This document shows, piece after piece, positions 1 through 8,199 of a stretch of 64,000 nt of DNA. The notes beneath the pieces are model-generated. The model did no database searches and was not told the origin of the DNA. It saw only the letters and a list, made by a program, of their open reading frames with translations. Positions within the stretch are counted from its first letter, which is position 1; each line of letters opens with the position of its first letter. The DNA comes from Mycobacterium colombiense (GTDB lineage: Bacteria; Actinomycetota; Actinomycetes; Mycobacteriales; Mycobacteriaceae), in contig NZ_QMEU01000006.1 in assembly GCF_003284975.1 (NCBI RefSeq), positions 1-64,000 of the forward strand, in the 5' to 3' direction. The translations under genes and the position numbers were made by a program.

Positions 1-2878
1 CCTGAATCCCGGCCGCGGTCTCGACGTCGGCAACCGCGGAGATCGCCCGGTGCGCGGCGGTGCCGACCCCGGTCGCGACCACGATCGCCCGGGCGTGCCC
101 GGCGACGATGGTGCTGCCCTCGAACAGCATGCTGGCGCGGTCGGGGTCGTTGACTGCGACGGGATCCACCTGCTTGTCCACCGGAAGCGATTCGCCGGTC
201 AGCAGGGACTCGTCGACCTCGAGGTCTTCGGCGATCAGCAGGCGCGCGTCGGCGGGCACCACTTCGGGCGCGGCCAGGTCGATGACGTCGCCGGGCCGCA
301 GCGACTTGGCGGATACCGTCGCCGTGCGGGTCGCGTGCCGGGCCGCCTCGAGCCGGCGGCGGGTCGTCGCGACGGCCGGAACGACCACCCGGCGCACCAG
401 CTGGTCCTGCTCGGCGAACAGCTCCGCGGCGGCGGATTCGGCCCGAAGCCGTTGCGCCCCACCGGTTATCGCGTTGACGGTCATGACGCCGGCGACCAGC
501 AACGCGTCGATGTTGCTGCCCACGATCGCCGAGGCCGCCGCGCCGACGGCCAGGATGGGGGTCAGCGGATCGGCGAGCTCGGTGCGGGTGGCCGACGCCA
601 GCCGGACCGCGTTGTGCAACGGCTTGCGCAGCGGTTGCAGCGCCGGGCTGTACGACAGGTCGTCGAGGCGCCGCCGCCAGGACGGCTCGGTTTCGACGGC
701 CATCGGCCGCGCGCCGCCGGCCAGCCGCGAGTAGACGATCTCGGGATCCAGTGCATGCCAGGCGGTCAGCGGTTGCGGTGTGGGGTCGGGCAGCCGGAGC
801 ACCCGGGCGGCCGAGAAGGTTCCCGTCACCAGCGCGGTGGCCGCGGCGGCGTTGACAGGGTTGAGCCAGCGCCGGAAGCTCACCGGGCTGGTGCTGGCCT
901 CTTCCTCGCCGGTGACCAGCAGCAGTCCGGCCAGCGTGGTGCCGCCCTGCGCCAGGTGCACCGCCGACTCGCTGGCCGAGCGGGCCACCGGGATCGCCGA
1001 GAGGATGCGCACCGCGTCGGCCAGATCGGTGCCGGTGATGATGTCCGCCGTCCACGCCGTGGCGGCACGCGGATCGTCAAGGGCCACACCGACATCGGCG
1101 ATCGCGAGCGCGGCCAGGGTGTCGGTGGAGGCGAAGTCCCGATGTAGCGCGGTGATCAGCAGCACCGGTCCCCGGTCGGCGCGTAAATCCCGGACCACGT
1201 TAAGCAGCGGCGTGCCCGGCGGGTGCGTGGTCCCGACGCTGGCCGTGAGATCTTCGGTGCCCGCGACATGGCGCAGCACCACCCGCGCGCCGGTGCGGTT
1301 CGCGGTCTGGAACAGCGGAATCGCGTACGGGTCGACCTCCCAGCCCACGTCGACGCTGCCCACGCATTCGCCGTCGACGATCAGATCCGCGCTTTCCAGA
1401 CCCTGCGCGGGCGTTGCCGAAGAACCTTGGGTGCGAACCCATCTCAGACGCGCGCCGGTCGCGGGTAATTCGTCCGGGTCGGGCTCGGGCGCCTCTTCGC
1501 CGTGCAGCAGCGCGTCGGCCACCTCGTAGACGCGGTCGTCGTCCCAACCGGGAGCGTCTCCGCGGACCCGCAAGACGGCGCGATGATCGCCGCGCAGCGC
1601 GGCGCCGTCGATGACGACCACCTTGACCCGGTCCAGGCGGCGCAGTGCGCCCGGGTCGAGGACCAGTTGCCCGGAATGGGCGAGCCCGCGTCCCAGGATC
1701 GCGGCGAACGCCTGACGGCCCATGTGCGCGGCCCGGGGCACCCCGGCTTCGATGGCCGCGGCCGCGTCCTCGGTGCCGCCGCCGGCGACCAGCGCACTGA
1801 CGGCGGCGATCAGCGAGCCGTTGGCCGCCGAATCGACGTAACTTTCCACCGGCCCGGCCATCGAGCCTTTCGCCTTGTCCATCGCCGCGTCGATGGTGCC
1901 GCCGACCACGACGTGGGAGGCCTCACCGGCGGCCGCCGCGGCCCAGCTGTGCCGGGGCAGCTCCGACTTGGCCGACGAGATGACCGGGACCACCGGAGCC
2001 TGCGGGCGGTCGGGGGAGGCCAGCTGCGGCTCGCGGTCTTGCCACACGCGACGGTGCGCCGACGCCTCGGAAACTTGCAGGCTGCGTTGCACCAGATCGA
2101 GCAGCGGCGTGCCGACCGTTTGGGTTAGCCCGTAGGCGGCTGCCGTGGTCGCGGCGAGCGCGATGTCGGTGCCCACGCGACCCAACCGCGCCTCCAAGAT
2201 CGAGACCATCCGCGGTTGATGGTTGATGAGCGCGGCGGCGGCCCGGGTGGTTTTGGGCGCTGCGGGCAGTCGGGTCACCCAACCGGTGACCGCGGCGCTC
2301 ACGGCGACGAGGTCCATGGCCGCCGCGGTCAGGGGCACCAGAATCGCCAGCGGGTTGCCCGGGTCCGCGAAGGGCGCGGAAGGCAGTTGCGGCTCCGATT
2401 TCGACCAGGTGATGTCGGCGGCGATCGAGGACACGGTCGCGCGCACCTCGTCCAGGACGGCGTCGCCGTCCGCGTCGTCGGCCAGCTCCACCACCAGGCG
2501 GCCCAGCGCGCCCTCGACATGCGCCTTGGCCACACCCGGGATCCGGCGCACCGGCTCCTCCACGACGGCCGCGTACTCGCCCCAGCGGGGGAAAGGCAGC
2601 AGCGGATCCAGATCCAGGTGCACCCGGTGCCCGCTGTGCCAGCGCACCGGCGGCAGGATCGCGGCGGGGGAGCCGCCGGACGAACCGTCCAGTCCGATCG
2701 CGCGGCCCGTCGTTTGGGCAACCGACTGAATGACCGGGCCGGCGAGGTCGGTTACCGGGCTGGCCAACGTCTGCAGCGCGCCAGCGGCGCCCGCCGCGGT
2801 GGACACTCCGGCCCGCACCACCTGCGCGGCTCCGCCGGCTACGCCGGCGACGACGCTGGAAACGCCGGGAATCTTCAC
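1..2878 (-). CDS. ctpI: P-type ATPase CtpI, N-terminal part (truncated by window edge)
   Basis: Cation-transporting P-type ATPase of the inner membrane. The reading frame opens with GTG at 2878 behind an AGGGTGA ribosome site and stays open to the window edge, giving about 959 residues. M. tuberculosis CtpI is about 1630 residues as I recall, so the phosphorylation (DKTGT) and ATP-binding parts lie outside. Visible are an alanine-rich N-terminus, a heavy-metal-associated-like domain around residues 65-145, a long CtpI-type spacer, and the actuator motif TGES at about 894-897 followed by LPVDKQ. The very long N-terminal region is typical of CtpI/CtpH rather than of ordinary metal ATPases. The transported ion is not established from sequence. 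Confidence 0.88.
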   Translation of the reverse strand, partial: MKIPGVSSVVAGVAGGAAQVVRAGVSTAAGAAGALQTLASPVTDLAGPVIQSVAQTTGRAIGLDGSSGGSPAAILPPVRWHSGHRVHLDLDPLLPFPRWGEYAAVVEEPVRRIPGVAKAHVEGALGRLVVELADDADGDAVLDEVRATVSSIAADITWSKSEPQLPSAPFADPGNPLAILVPLTAAAMDLVAVSAAVTGWVTRLPAAPKTTRAAAALINHQPRMVSILEARLGRVGTDIALAATTAAAYGLTQTVGTPLLDLVQRSLQVSEASAHRRVWQDREPQLASPDRPQAPVVPVISSAKSELPRHSWAAAAAGEASHVVVGGTIDAAMDKAKGSMAGPVESYVDSAANGSLIAAVSALVAGGGTEDAAAAIEAGVPRAAHMGRQAFAAILGRGLAHSGQLVLDPGALRRLDRVKVVVIDGAALRGDHRAVLRVRGDAPGWDDDRVYEVADALLHGEEAPEPDPDELPATGARLRWVRTQGSSATPAQGLESADLIVDGECVGSVDVGWEVDPYAIPLFQTANRTGARVVLRHVAGTEDLTASVGTTHPPGTPLLNVVRDLRADRGPVLLITALHRDFASTDTLAALAIADVGVALDDPRAATAWTADIITGTDLADAVRILSAIPVARSASESAVHLAQGGTTLAGLLLVTGEEEASTSPVSFRRWLNPVNAAAATALVTGTFSAARVLRLPDPTPQPLTAWHALDPEIVYSRLAGGARPMAVETEPSWRRRLDDLSYSPALQPLRKPLHNAVRLASATRTELADPLTPILAVGAAASAIVGSNIDALLVAGVMTVNAITGGAQRLRAESAAAELFAEQDQLVRRVVVPAVATTRRRLEAARHATRTATVSAKSLRPGDVIDLAAPEVVPADARLLIAEDLEVDESLLTGESLPVDKQVDPVAVNDPDRASMLFEGSTIVAGHARAIVVATGVGTAAHRAISAVADVETAAGIQ

Positions 2879-2919
2879 TCGTCACCCTTCAACTACGTCT
2901 ACCGCGCCTAATGATCCTG

Positions 2920-2944
2920 ACGTGTGGAGGACCTGTCCACACGT
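2920..2944. repeat. 9-bp inverted repeat upstream of ctpI
   Basis: Perfect arms ACGTGTGGA and TCCACACGT separated by 7 bases. It lies about 42 bp upstream of the ctpI start, in the intergenic stretch between the sigma-factor gene and ctpI. It could be an operator or a hairpin in the ctpI leader. No run of T follows on either strand, so a simple terminator is less likely. Confidence 0.5.
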
Positions 2945-3060
2945 GGGCCGGGAAGGTAAAACCGTGCGAGGACACCGCAGACGACGCGAGCCGATGCGAG
3001 CCGATGCAGGTCGGGCCTCCCTCAGAGAGCAAGGGGTGCGATTGCGTCCCTGCTCAGAGG

Positions 3061-4017
3061 TTACCGGGTTGCCGCCAAACCAAACGTGGGGAACAACCCG
3101 GCGTCGAGGAAGACGGTGATGCTCGCGACCCCGGTAACACCGGTGGTCAAGACGTGAATCGAATGTGCCCGCATCGTCTGATCGGCGCCACGCCGGTATT
3201 CGGCAACGGCGGGTTGCGCATTCGCGGCTGTCGGGATCATCACAACGTCGCCGGGCGGGGCCAGGGCGCGTCCGGCCAGGAACCGCAGCACGGCGTCTCG
3301 GCCGGTGAACCACACTGGCATAGGCGGCATTTCGAGCTTGACGTCCGCTTGCAGCAGCGCGGTCAGCGCGGCCATGTCCGCGTTTTCGAATGCGGCGCAA
3401 TACCGGTCGAGCAATTCGCGGCGCTCGGCATCGCCGGGCTCTGACATGGTCTCCTCGGCGGGCGAGAGTTCGGCGAGGTGGGCCCGGGCGCGCTGCAGCG
3501 AACTGTTGACCGCCGCAGGCGTGGTCTCGAGAAGCTCGGCAACCTCGGCGGCGCTGAACTGTACGACGTCGCGCAGAATCAGCACGGCGCGCTGCCGCGC
3601 CGGAAGCTCTTGAAGGGCGGTCATCACGGCCAGCCGCACGCTCTGCTTTGCGGTCAGATCGTCTTCCGGGCTCTTGAACATCATCGCGTCGGGAATCGGC
3701 TCGAGCCAGGCGTGGGCGCCGGCCTTCGCGTCGAAATCGGCGTCCGGGTCGACCGATCCGTTGCCCACCCCCATCGGCAGCACGCGCCGGGCGCGGTTCT
3801 CCAGCGCCCGCAGGCAGGCGTTGGTGGCGATGCGGTACAGCCACGTCTTCAACGCCGCGCGTTCCTCGAACGCCCGATAGCCGCGCCAGCCCCGCAGATA
3901 CGTCTCCTGGACCAGGTCTTCGGCGTCGTGCACCGAACCCAGCATGCGGTAGCAGTGCGCGATCAGCTCGGCACGAAAAGGCGCCGCCTGTTCGACGAAA
4001 TCCTCCTGCGCCGGCAC
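3061..4017 (-). CDS. ECF RNA polymerase sigma factor with C-terminal SnoaL-like domain (SigG type)
   Basis: 318-residue extracytoplasmic-function sigma factor. Sigma region 2 is clear (HCYRMLGSVHDAEDLVQETYLR, about residues 21-42, then TWLYRIATNACL). Region 4 is the block LPARQRAVLILRDVVQFSAAEVAE with a helix-turn-helix ending AAVNSSLQRAR. A C-terminal NTF2/SnoaL-like domain (about 200-318, LLDRYCAAFENADMAALTALL, FLDAGLFPTFGL) places it with the SigG/TIGR02960-type sigma factors, which carry this domain instead of a separate anti-sigma factor. No anti-sigma gene is adjacent. The divergent SDR and DUF899 genes are plausible targets. I cannot tell whether it is the true SigG orthologue. Confidence 0.85.
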   Translation of the reverse strand: MPAQEDFVEQAAPFRAELIAHCYRMLGSVHDAEDLVQETYLRGWRGYRAFEERAALKTWLYRIATNACLRALENRARRVLPMGVGNGSVDPDADFDAKAGAHAWLEPIPDAMMFKSPEDDLTAKQSVRLAVMTALQELPARQRAVLILRDVVQFSAAEVAELLETTPAAVNSSLQRARAHLAELSPAEETMSEPGDAERRELLDRYCAAFENADMAALTALLQADVKLEMPPMPVWFTGRDAVLRFLAGRALAPPGDVVMIPTAANAQPAVAEYRRGADQTMRAHSIHVLTTGVTGVASITVFLDAGLFPTFGLAATR

Positions 4018-4175
4018 GAGCCTCTCCTTCCGGTGGGTGAAGAACCTACTCCCTTAGAGACACCGGGCCGCCGAAACTCATCGGGCCGGACGCGATGAAT
4101 CCGGCCGTCGCGCCGTATCTGAATTGGTGAAGACGCTGCCACGGCCGCAGCACCCACCGCAGAGAGAGAACGACG

Positions 4176-4949
4176 ATGAACCAGTCCCGCACCACCCATG
4201 CCGACGGGCTCGCCGACACCACCGCCATCGTGACCGGCGCGGGCCGCGGATTCGGCCGCGCAATCGCCGCCGCGTTGGTGGCGGCCGGCGCACGGGTCGC
4301 CGGCGTCGCGCGCACCCGATCACAACTCGAGGAGGTGCGCGCCCAGCTCGGCGACGCCTTCACCCCGGTGGTGGCTGACGCCGCCGACCCGGCCACAGCC
4401 GACCGGCTGATCGACGAATACCGGCCGCGCACACTGGTGCTGTGCGCCGGAGCGACGCCGCCGATGGCGCCGTTGCAGGAGCAGACCTGGGAGACGTTCA
4501 GCGCGAACTGGAACACCGACGTCGCGCAGGCGTTTCACTGGGTTCGCCGCGCGGTGTGCCAGCCGCTGGCGCCGGACAGTTCGGTGATCGTGATGTCCAG
4601 CGGCGCAGCGGTGAACGGATCACCGCTGTCTGGAGGCTATGCGGGCGCGAAGGCTACCGTCAGGTTCATCGCCAGCTACGCCGCCGCCGAATCGCAACGC
4701 GCGGGCCTCGGGATCGGCTTCACCGCCGTGTTGCCGCGGTTGACGCCGGCCACCGACCTGGGCGCCGCCGCCGTCGCAGCCTACGCCCAGCGGCAAGGCG
4801 TCGACGTCGACTCGTTCGTGCAGGCCGCCGGGCCCGCGCTCACCGCCGAACAGGTCGGTAAGTCGGTGCTCGAGATCGCCACTGGCGCCGCCGCCGACCA
4901 TGACGCGTACCTGCTCACCGCCGCCGGCCTGTCGCCGCTGGCGGCCTGA
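4176..4949 (+). CDS. SDR family oxidoreductase
   Basis: 257-residue short-chain dehydrogenase/reductase with the nucleotide-binding TGAGRGFG at residues 20-27, a CAGA equivalent of NNAG, and a catalytic serine/YAGAK (Tyr-x3-Lys) set near 148-170. ATG at 4176 follows AGAGAGAACG. It is transcribed divergently from the ECF sigma gene (158 bp between starts) and is followed 27 bp later by the DUF899 gene, so the two form a short operon that the sigma factor may control. The substrate is unknown. The TGES/NNAG-region sequence diverges from fatty-acid-type SDRs. Confidence 0.85.
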   Translation: MNQSRTTHADGLADTTAIVTGAGRGFGRAIAAALVAAGARVAGVARTRSQLEEVRAQLGDAFTPVVADAADPATADRLIDEYRPRTLVLCAGATPPMAPLQEQTWETFSANWNTDVAQAFHWVRRAVCQPLAPDSSVIVMSSGAAVNGSPLSGGYAGAKATVRFIASYAAAESQRAGLGIGFTAVLPRLTPATDLGAAAVAAYAQRQGVDVDSFVQAAGPALTAEQVGKSVLEIATGAAADHDAYLLTAAGLSPLAA

Positions 4950-4976
4950 GAACTCGGAGAGGAAAGGCAGACGGCA

Positions 4977-5714
4977 ATGAATACACCGCCGATCGTGTCC
5001 GCCGAGCAGTGGGCGAGCGCGCATCAGGAACTGCTGGTCAAGGAGAAGGAGCTCACCCGGGCCCATGACGCGCTGGCGGCCCTGCGGCGCCGGATGCCGT
5101 GGACGGCCGTGGACAAGCGGTACGAGTTCGAGGGGCCCGAGGGCAGGGTCGACCTGTTGGGCTTATTCCACGGCAGACGACAACTCGTCGTCTATCGCGC
5201 CTTCTACGGGCCCGACATCCACGGCTGGCCCGACCACGCGTGCCGGGGCTGCTCGATGATCGCGGACCATATCGGCAACCTGGCCCACCTCAATGCCCGC
5301 GACACCACGCTGGTGTTCGCTTCGCGCGCACCGCAGGCCGACATCGAGCGACTCAAGGCGCGGATGGACTGGAAGATGCCGTGGTACACCATCACCGATC
5401 AATTCGACAGCGATTTCGGCGTTGACGAATGGCACGGCACCAACGCCTTCATCCACGACGGCGACCGGGTGTTCCGCACCTACTTCATCAACAACCGCGG
5501 CGACGAGGCGCTCGGAACCACGTGGAGCTTCCTCGACATGACCGCGTTGGGGCGCCAGGAAAACTGGGAGGATTCGCCGGAGGGCTACCCGCAGAGCGCC
5601 CCGTACGAGTGGTGGGACTGGCACGACGCGTACGGCATGCACGAGCCGTCGCGCTGGTTCGGCGAGCCGGACCCCAACGATCCCAACGACATCCGGCCGC
5701 CTCGCGAAATCTAA
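4977..5714 (+). CDS. DUF899 family thioredoxin-like protein
   Basis: 245-residue protein of the DUF899 family, which has a thioredoxin-like fold. Family hallmarks are the N-terminal block WASAHQELLVKEKELTRAHD, VDLLGLFHGRRQLVVYRAF, a cysteine pair in ACRGCSMIADHIGN (about residues 82-85), and the aromatic C-terminus YEWWDWHDAYG. ATG at 4977 follows GAGAGGAAAGG. It is the second gene of the SDR-DUF899 pair next to an ECF sigma factor, an arrangement common in actinobacteria. The biochemical role of DUF899 is not known. The CxxC-like pair suggests redox or disulfide chemistry. Confidence 0.88.
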   Translation: MNTPPIVSAEQWASAHQELLVKEKELTRAHDALAALRRRMPWTAVDKRYEFEGPEGRVDLLGLFHGRRQLVVYRAFYGPDIHGWPDHACRGCSMIADHIGNLAHLNARDTTLVFASRAPQADIERLKARMDWKMPWYTITDQFDSDFGVDEWHGTNAFIHDGDRVFRTYFINNRGDEALGTTWSFLDMTALGRQENWEDSPEGYPQSAPYEWWDWHDAYGMHEPSRWFGEPDPNDPNDIRPPREI

Positions 5715-5730
5715 AGCCCGAAAACACGAA

Positions 5731-5762
5731 TGCGCGGTAGCCGTCGACCGGCTACTCGCGCA
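5731..5762. terminator. Bidirectional stem-loop between converging genes
   Basis: Stem of 13 bp with one bulge: TGCGCG and GTAGCCG pair with CGGCTAC and CGCGCA around a 5-base loop. Outer arms CCCGAA (5717-5722) and TTCGGG (5766-5771) can extend it. It sits exactly between the ends of the DUF899 gene (plus) and the small minus-strand gene. There is no T-run, as is usual for mycobacterial terminators. Confidence 0.6.
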
Positions 5763-5784
5763 ATATTCGGGCGATGGGAATTCG

Positions 5785-6018
5785 CTACAGAATTCGGTGG
5801 TTCGCCCTGCCTACCTGGTAGCCGGTCGGGAACGACTTCTCGATGACCTGCAGCTGGTGGTCCACCCTGGACTCCAGCTCGAGCACCACGCAACTATCGC
5901 TGAAGGATTTCGATTCGAGAACTATGTACCGCTGACCACAATCGGTGATCGGGTCGCCCGAGTGCAATTTCTCGACCGGCACCGACTCCGGAGTTTCATC
6001 TGCCTCCATTCCTGACAC
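5785..6018 (-). CDS. Small hypothetical protein (77 aa)
   Basis: Not recognised. The 77-residue product is acidic in its N-terminal half and contains ITDCGQRYIVLES and CVVLELESRVDHQLQVIEK, a composition with Ile, Val, Glu and Cys unlike the Arg/Pro/Ala-rich shadow frames of this genome. A second possible start is the Met at residue 4. It ends just beyond a stem-loop shared with the converging DUF899 gene. No signal peptide or membrane segment is present. Confidence 0.5.
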   Translation of the reverse strand: MSGMEADETPESVPVEKLHSGDPITDCGQRYIVLESKSFSDSCVVLELESRVDHQLQVIEKSFPTGYQVGRANHRIL

Positions 6019-6052
6019 GTTAGGTCAATTCCGCAGGCGAGGGAATAGACCG

Positions 6053-6433
6053 TTACGTGCGATCGCCTTGCGGCTGCTTGAAGTACACGCTGACGTGAGA
6101 GATCAGCCCATCTTCGCCCTGCTCGAAGAGGATGCACTCGGGCCACGTGGTCGCAACGCTGTCGATCTCGAACGTCTCGGACAGCTCGGCGTAGGAAACC
6201 CGCGCATCCACGCGCGAGACCCGCCGCACCTCCAACCGATGCCCTTCAAGACCGGTGCACACCTTGCGCAAGTAGGCGACGTAGCGTGCCTTGCCCTCGA
6301 CCACGTCGCAGAACGGCCCCTCCCTGATCAGGCCACCCTCGGTGATGGTGTCGGCCAGTCCGTCCCAGTCGTGCGCGGCCAGGCATTCCAGGTAGCGCTC
6401 TACGACTTGACCTTCCGCAGCGTCGCCCATCAC
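6053..6433 (-). CDS. SnoaL-like/NTF2-fold polyketide-cyclase-type protein
   Basis: 126-residue protein with the NTF2/SnoaL pattern: VVERYLECLAAHDWDGLADTI at the N-terminus, then EGKARYVAYLRKV, and a C-terminal beta strand SHVSVYFKQP. Proteins of this fold act as small-molecule isomerases, hydrolases or accessory domains; no catalytic assignment is possible here. It starts at ATG 6433, divergent from the SRPBCC gene at 6497, with only 63 bp between them, and lies 34 bp upstream of the small gene at 5785-6018. Confidence 0.75.
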   Translation of the reverse strand: MMGDAAEGQVVERYLECLAAHDWDGLADTITEGGLIREGPFCDVVEGKARYVAYLRKVCTGLEGHRLEVRRVSRVDARVSYAELSETFEIDSVATTWPECILFEQGEDGLISHVSVYFKQPQGDRT

Positions 6434-6496
6434 GCCTCCATCCTCGGCCCCGCGCCGAGCGTAACGCCACGGCGAACAAACCGGCAGAATGTCGCC

Positions 6497-6979
6497 GTGA
6501 CGTTACATTCGCGGGCACTGTCGTTGTTGTTCGTCCACGCCGACCGGACACTGAGCGAACACGTGCCCGCGCCATCCGACGCCGTCCGCGACTTCTACGT
6601 GGATCTGGACAACATCAAGCTCGTGCACCCGCTGATCGTGTCCGTGAAAACGTTGTCCCGCAGCGAAACCCCCGACGGCTACCACCAGGCCTACCGCGTC
6701 GTCGACCGGATCCCTATGGGGCCGTTCACCATTCGCACCGGTTATCACGCCCGGCTGCGGGTGCCCGTCAGCGGCGACGTGCTGACCGAGGCCGACCAGT
6801 CACCCGGGGTCCAGTTGCGCGGCACGGTGAGTTTCGATCCGGTCGGCGGCGGCACCCGGATCACCGAGCGGATTTCGATCACCACCCCGCGGCTGTTGGC
6901 CGGGGTGACCATCCGCGAAGCGGTCAAGGCGCACGTCAAGATGCTGGCCGGCATCCGCAGGCACTTCGAGTCCGGTTGA
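6497..6979 (+). CDS. SRPBCC family protein (START-like)
   Basis: 160-residue protein with the START/polyketide-cyclase-2 pattern: an opening strand, DAVRDFYVDLDNIKLVHPLIVSVKTL, then QLRGTVSFDPVGGGTRITERI and a long C-terminal helix VKAHVKMLAGIRRHFE. The open frame runs further upstream but that part is non-coding in character. GTG at 6497 is the first sensible start and GTG near 6563 is an alternative. The fold binds hydrophobic ligands. No ligand can be inferred. It converges on the alcohol dehydrogenase gene, 27 bp away. Confidence 0.75.
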   Translation: MTLHSRALSLLFVHADRTLSEHVPAPSDAVRDFYVDLDNIKLVHPLIVSVKTLSRSETPDGYHQAYRVVDRIPMGPFTIRTGYHARLRVPVSGDVLTEADQSPGVQLRGTVSFDPVGGGTRITERISITTPRLLAGVTIREAVKAHVKMLAGIRRHFESG

Positions 6980-7006
6980 GCCGCTGGGACGAGTCCGCGC
7001 CCGTGG

Positions 7007-8167
7007 TCACACGCCGGCGAAATCGATGACGCCGCGAATGTTGCGGCCCTCCCGCAGGTCTGCCATCGCCTCGTTGATCTGGTCGAGCCGATAGTGGCGG
7101 GTGACCAACTCGTCGAGTTTCACCGCGCCGGCCTGATACAGCGACAACAGCATCGGCACGCTGGTGCGCGGATTCATCCCGCCGTACAGCGCGCCGCGCA
7201 GTTGTTTGGCCGACAGCGTCATCTCCTGCAGCACCAGCGGAACCGGCGGTTCGGTGAACGGGGTGATGCCGGTGAGCACGCAGACCCCGCCCTTGCGCAG
7301 CAGCGCCATCGCCAGCGGCAGCAAGTCGACATGCACCACGCCGGGGCAGACGACGACGCGGTCTGCCATCAGCCCCGCGGTGATCTCGTTCACCAGCGGT
7401 ATCGCGTCCTGCGCGGAGGCGGCGGTGTGCGTGGCGCCGAAGATCTTGGCCGAATCCCGTTTGGATTCAACCGGATCCACCGCGACGACGTACTTCGCAC
7501 CGACGGCGCGCGCCCCTTGCAGGGCGTTCATCCCGACACCACCGGCGCCGAGGACGACGACGGTGTCGCCCGGTTCGGTGCCCGCCGAGACCGTCGCGGA
7601 GCCCCAGCCGGTGCTGACCCCGCACGAGACGAGCGAGGCGGCATGGAACGGGATCGCGTCGTCGATCTTGATGACCGACCTCTCCGAGAGCACCGCATAT
7701 TCGGCGAACGTGCCGAGTTGCCCGTAGGCCAGCAGGTCTTCGTCGCCCAGGTGCCGCCGGCAGGTTCCGTCGGTCGGCATCTCCCGGACGAACAGGCTCG
7801 CCCCGATGTCGCAGATGTAGCTCTGGCCGTTCACGCAGAAGCGGCAACTGCCGCACGCCGGAATGAACGACAGCGCCACGTGATCGCCCGGCCGCACCGA
7901 CGCCACGCCGGGCCCCACCTCTTCGACGACACCGGCACCCTCGTGCCCGCCGAGCAGCGGGAACCAGTCCGGCGCCGGCTGGCCGCTGGCGGCGATCGCC
8001 TCGGCCGTCGGGACCACGTCGCCGGTGAACAGATGGTCGTCGGAGTGGCAGATTCCGGCGACGGCCATCCGGACCATGACTTCACCGGCGTGCGGCGGGT
8101 CCAGCTCGATCTCCTCGATGTCCCAGTCCTGGCCGACCCCGCGGATGACAGCGGCACGACATTTCAT
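7007..8167 (-). CDS. Zinc-dependent alcohol dehydrogenase, NDMA-dependent type
   Basis: 386-residue medium-chain dehydrogenase, last gene of the leftward catabolic operon. Catalytic zinc ligands are Cys40 (ICHSDDH), the GHEGAG histidine near 73-75 and the cysteine in SLVSCG. The structural zinc loop is CGSCRFC...C near 110-124, and the NAD site is VVLGAGGVGMNAL. The sequence matches the actinobacterial group described as N,N-dimethyl-4-nitrosoaniline-dependent alcohol dehydrogenases, which hold NAD(H) tightly and often need a mycofactocin-type electron acceptor. It probably oxidises an alcohol produced in the pathway. It lies 32 bp downstream of the acyl-CoA ligase. Confidence 0.88.
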   Translation of the reverse strand: MKCRAAVIRGVGQDWDIEEIELDPPHAGEVMVRMAVAGICHSDDHLFTGDVVPTAEAIAASGQPAPDWFPLLGGHEGAGVVEEVGPGVASVRPGDHVALSFIPACGSCRFCVNGQSYICDIGASLFVREMPTDGTCRRHLGDEDLLAYGQLGTFAEYAVLSERSVIKIDDAIPFHAASLVSCGVSTGWGSATVSAGTEPGDTVVVLGAGGVGMNALQGARAVGAKYVVAVDPVESKRDSAKIFGATHTAASAQDAIPLVNEITAGLMADRVVVCPGVVHVDLLPLAMALLRKGGVCVLTGITPFTEPPVPLVLQEMTLSAKQLRGALYGGMNPRTSVPMLLSLYQAGAVKLDELVTRHYRLDQINEAMADLREGRNIRGVIDFAGV

Positions 8168-8199
8168 TTGCGACCTCCCTTTCGTGGCCTGGCGGGGGC

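Noticed and set aside
50..1147. Long plus-strand frames opposite ctpI
   Set aside because: Arg/Gly/Pro-rich composition, no motif; they are antisense shadows of the ctpI frame, which shows TGES and family sequence.
5945..6496. N-terminal extension of the SRPBCC frame upstream of 6497
   Set aside because: It runs antisense through the SnoaL-like gene and has no family similarity; only the part after GTG 6497 resembles SRPBCC.
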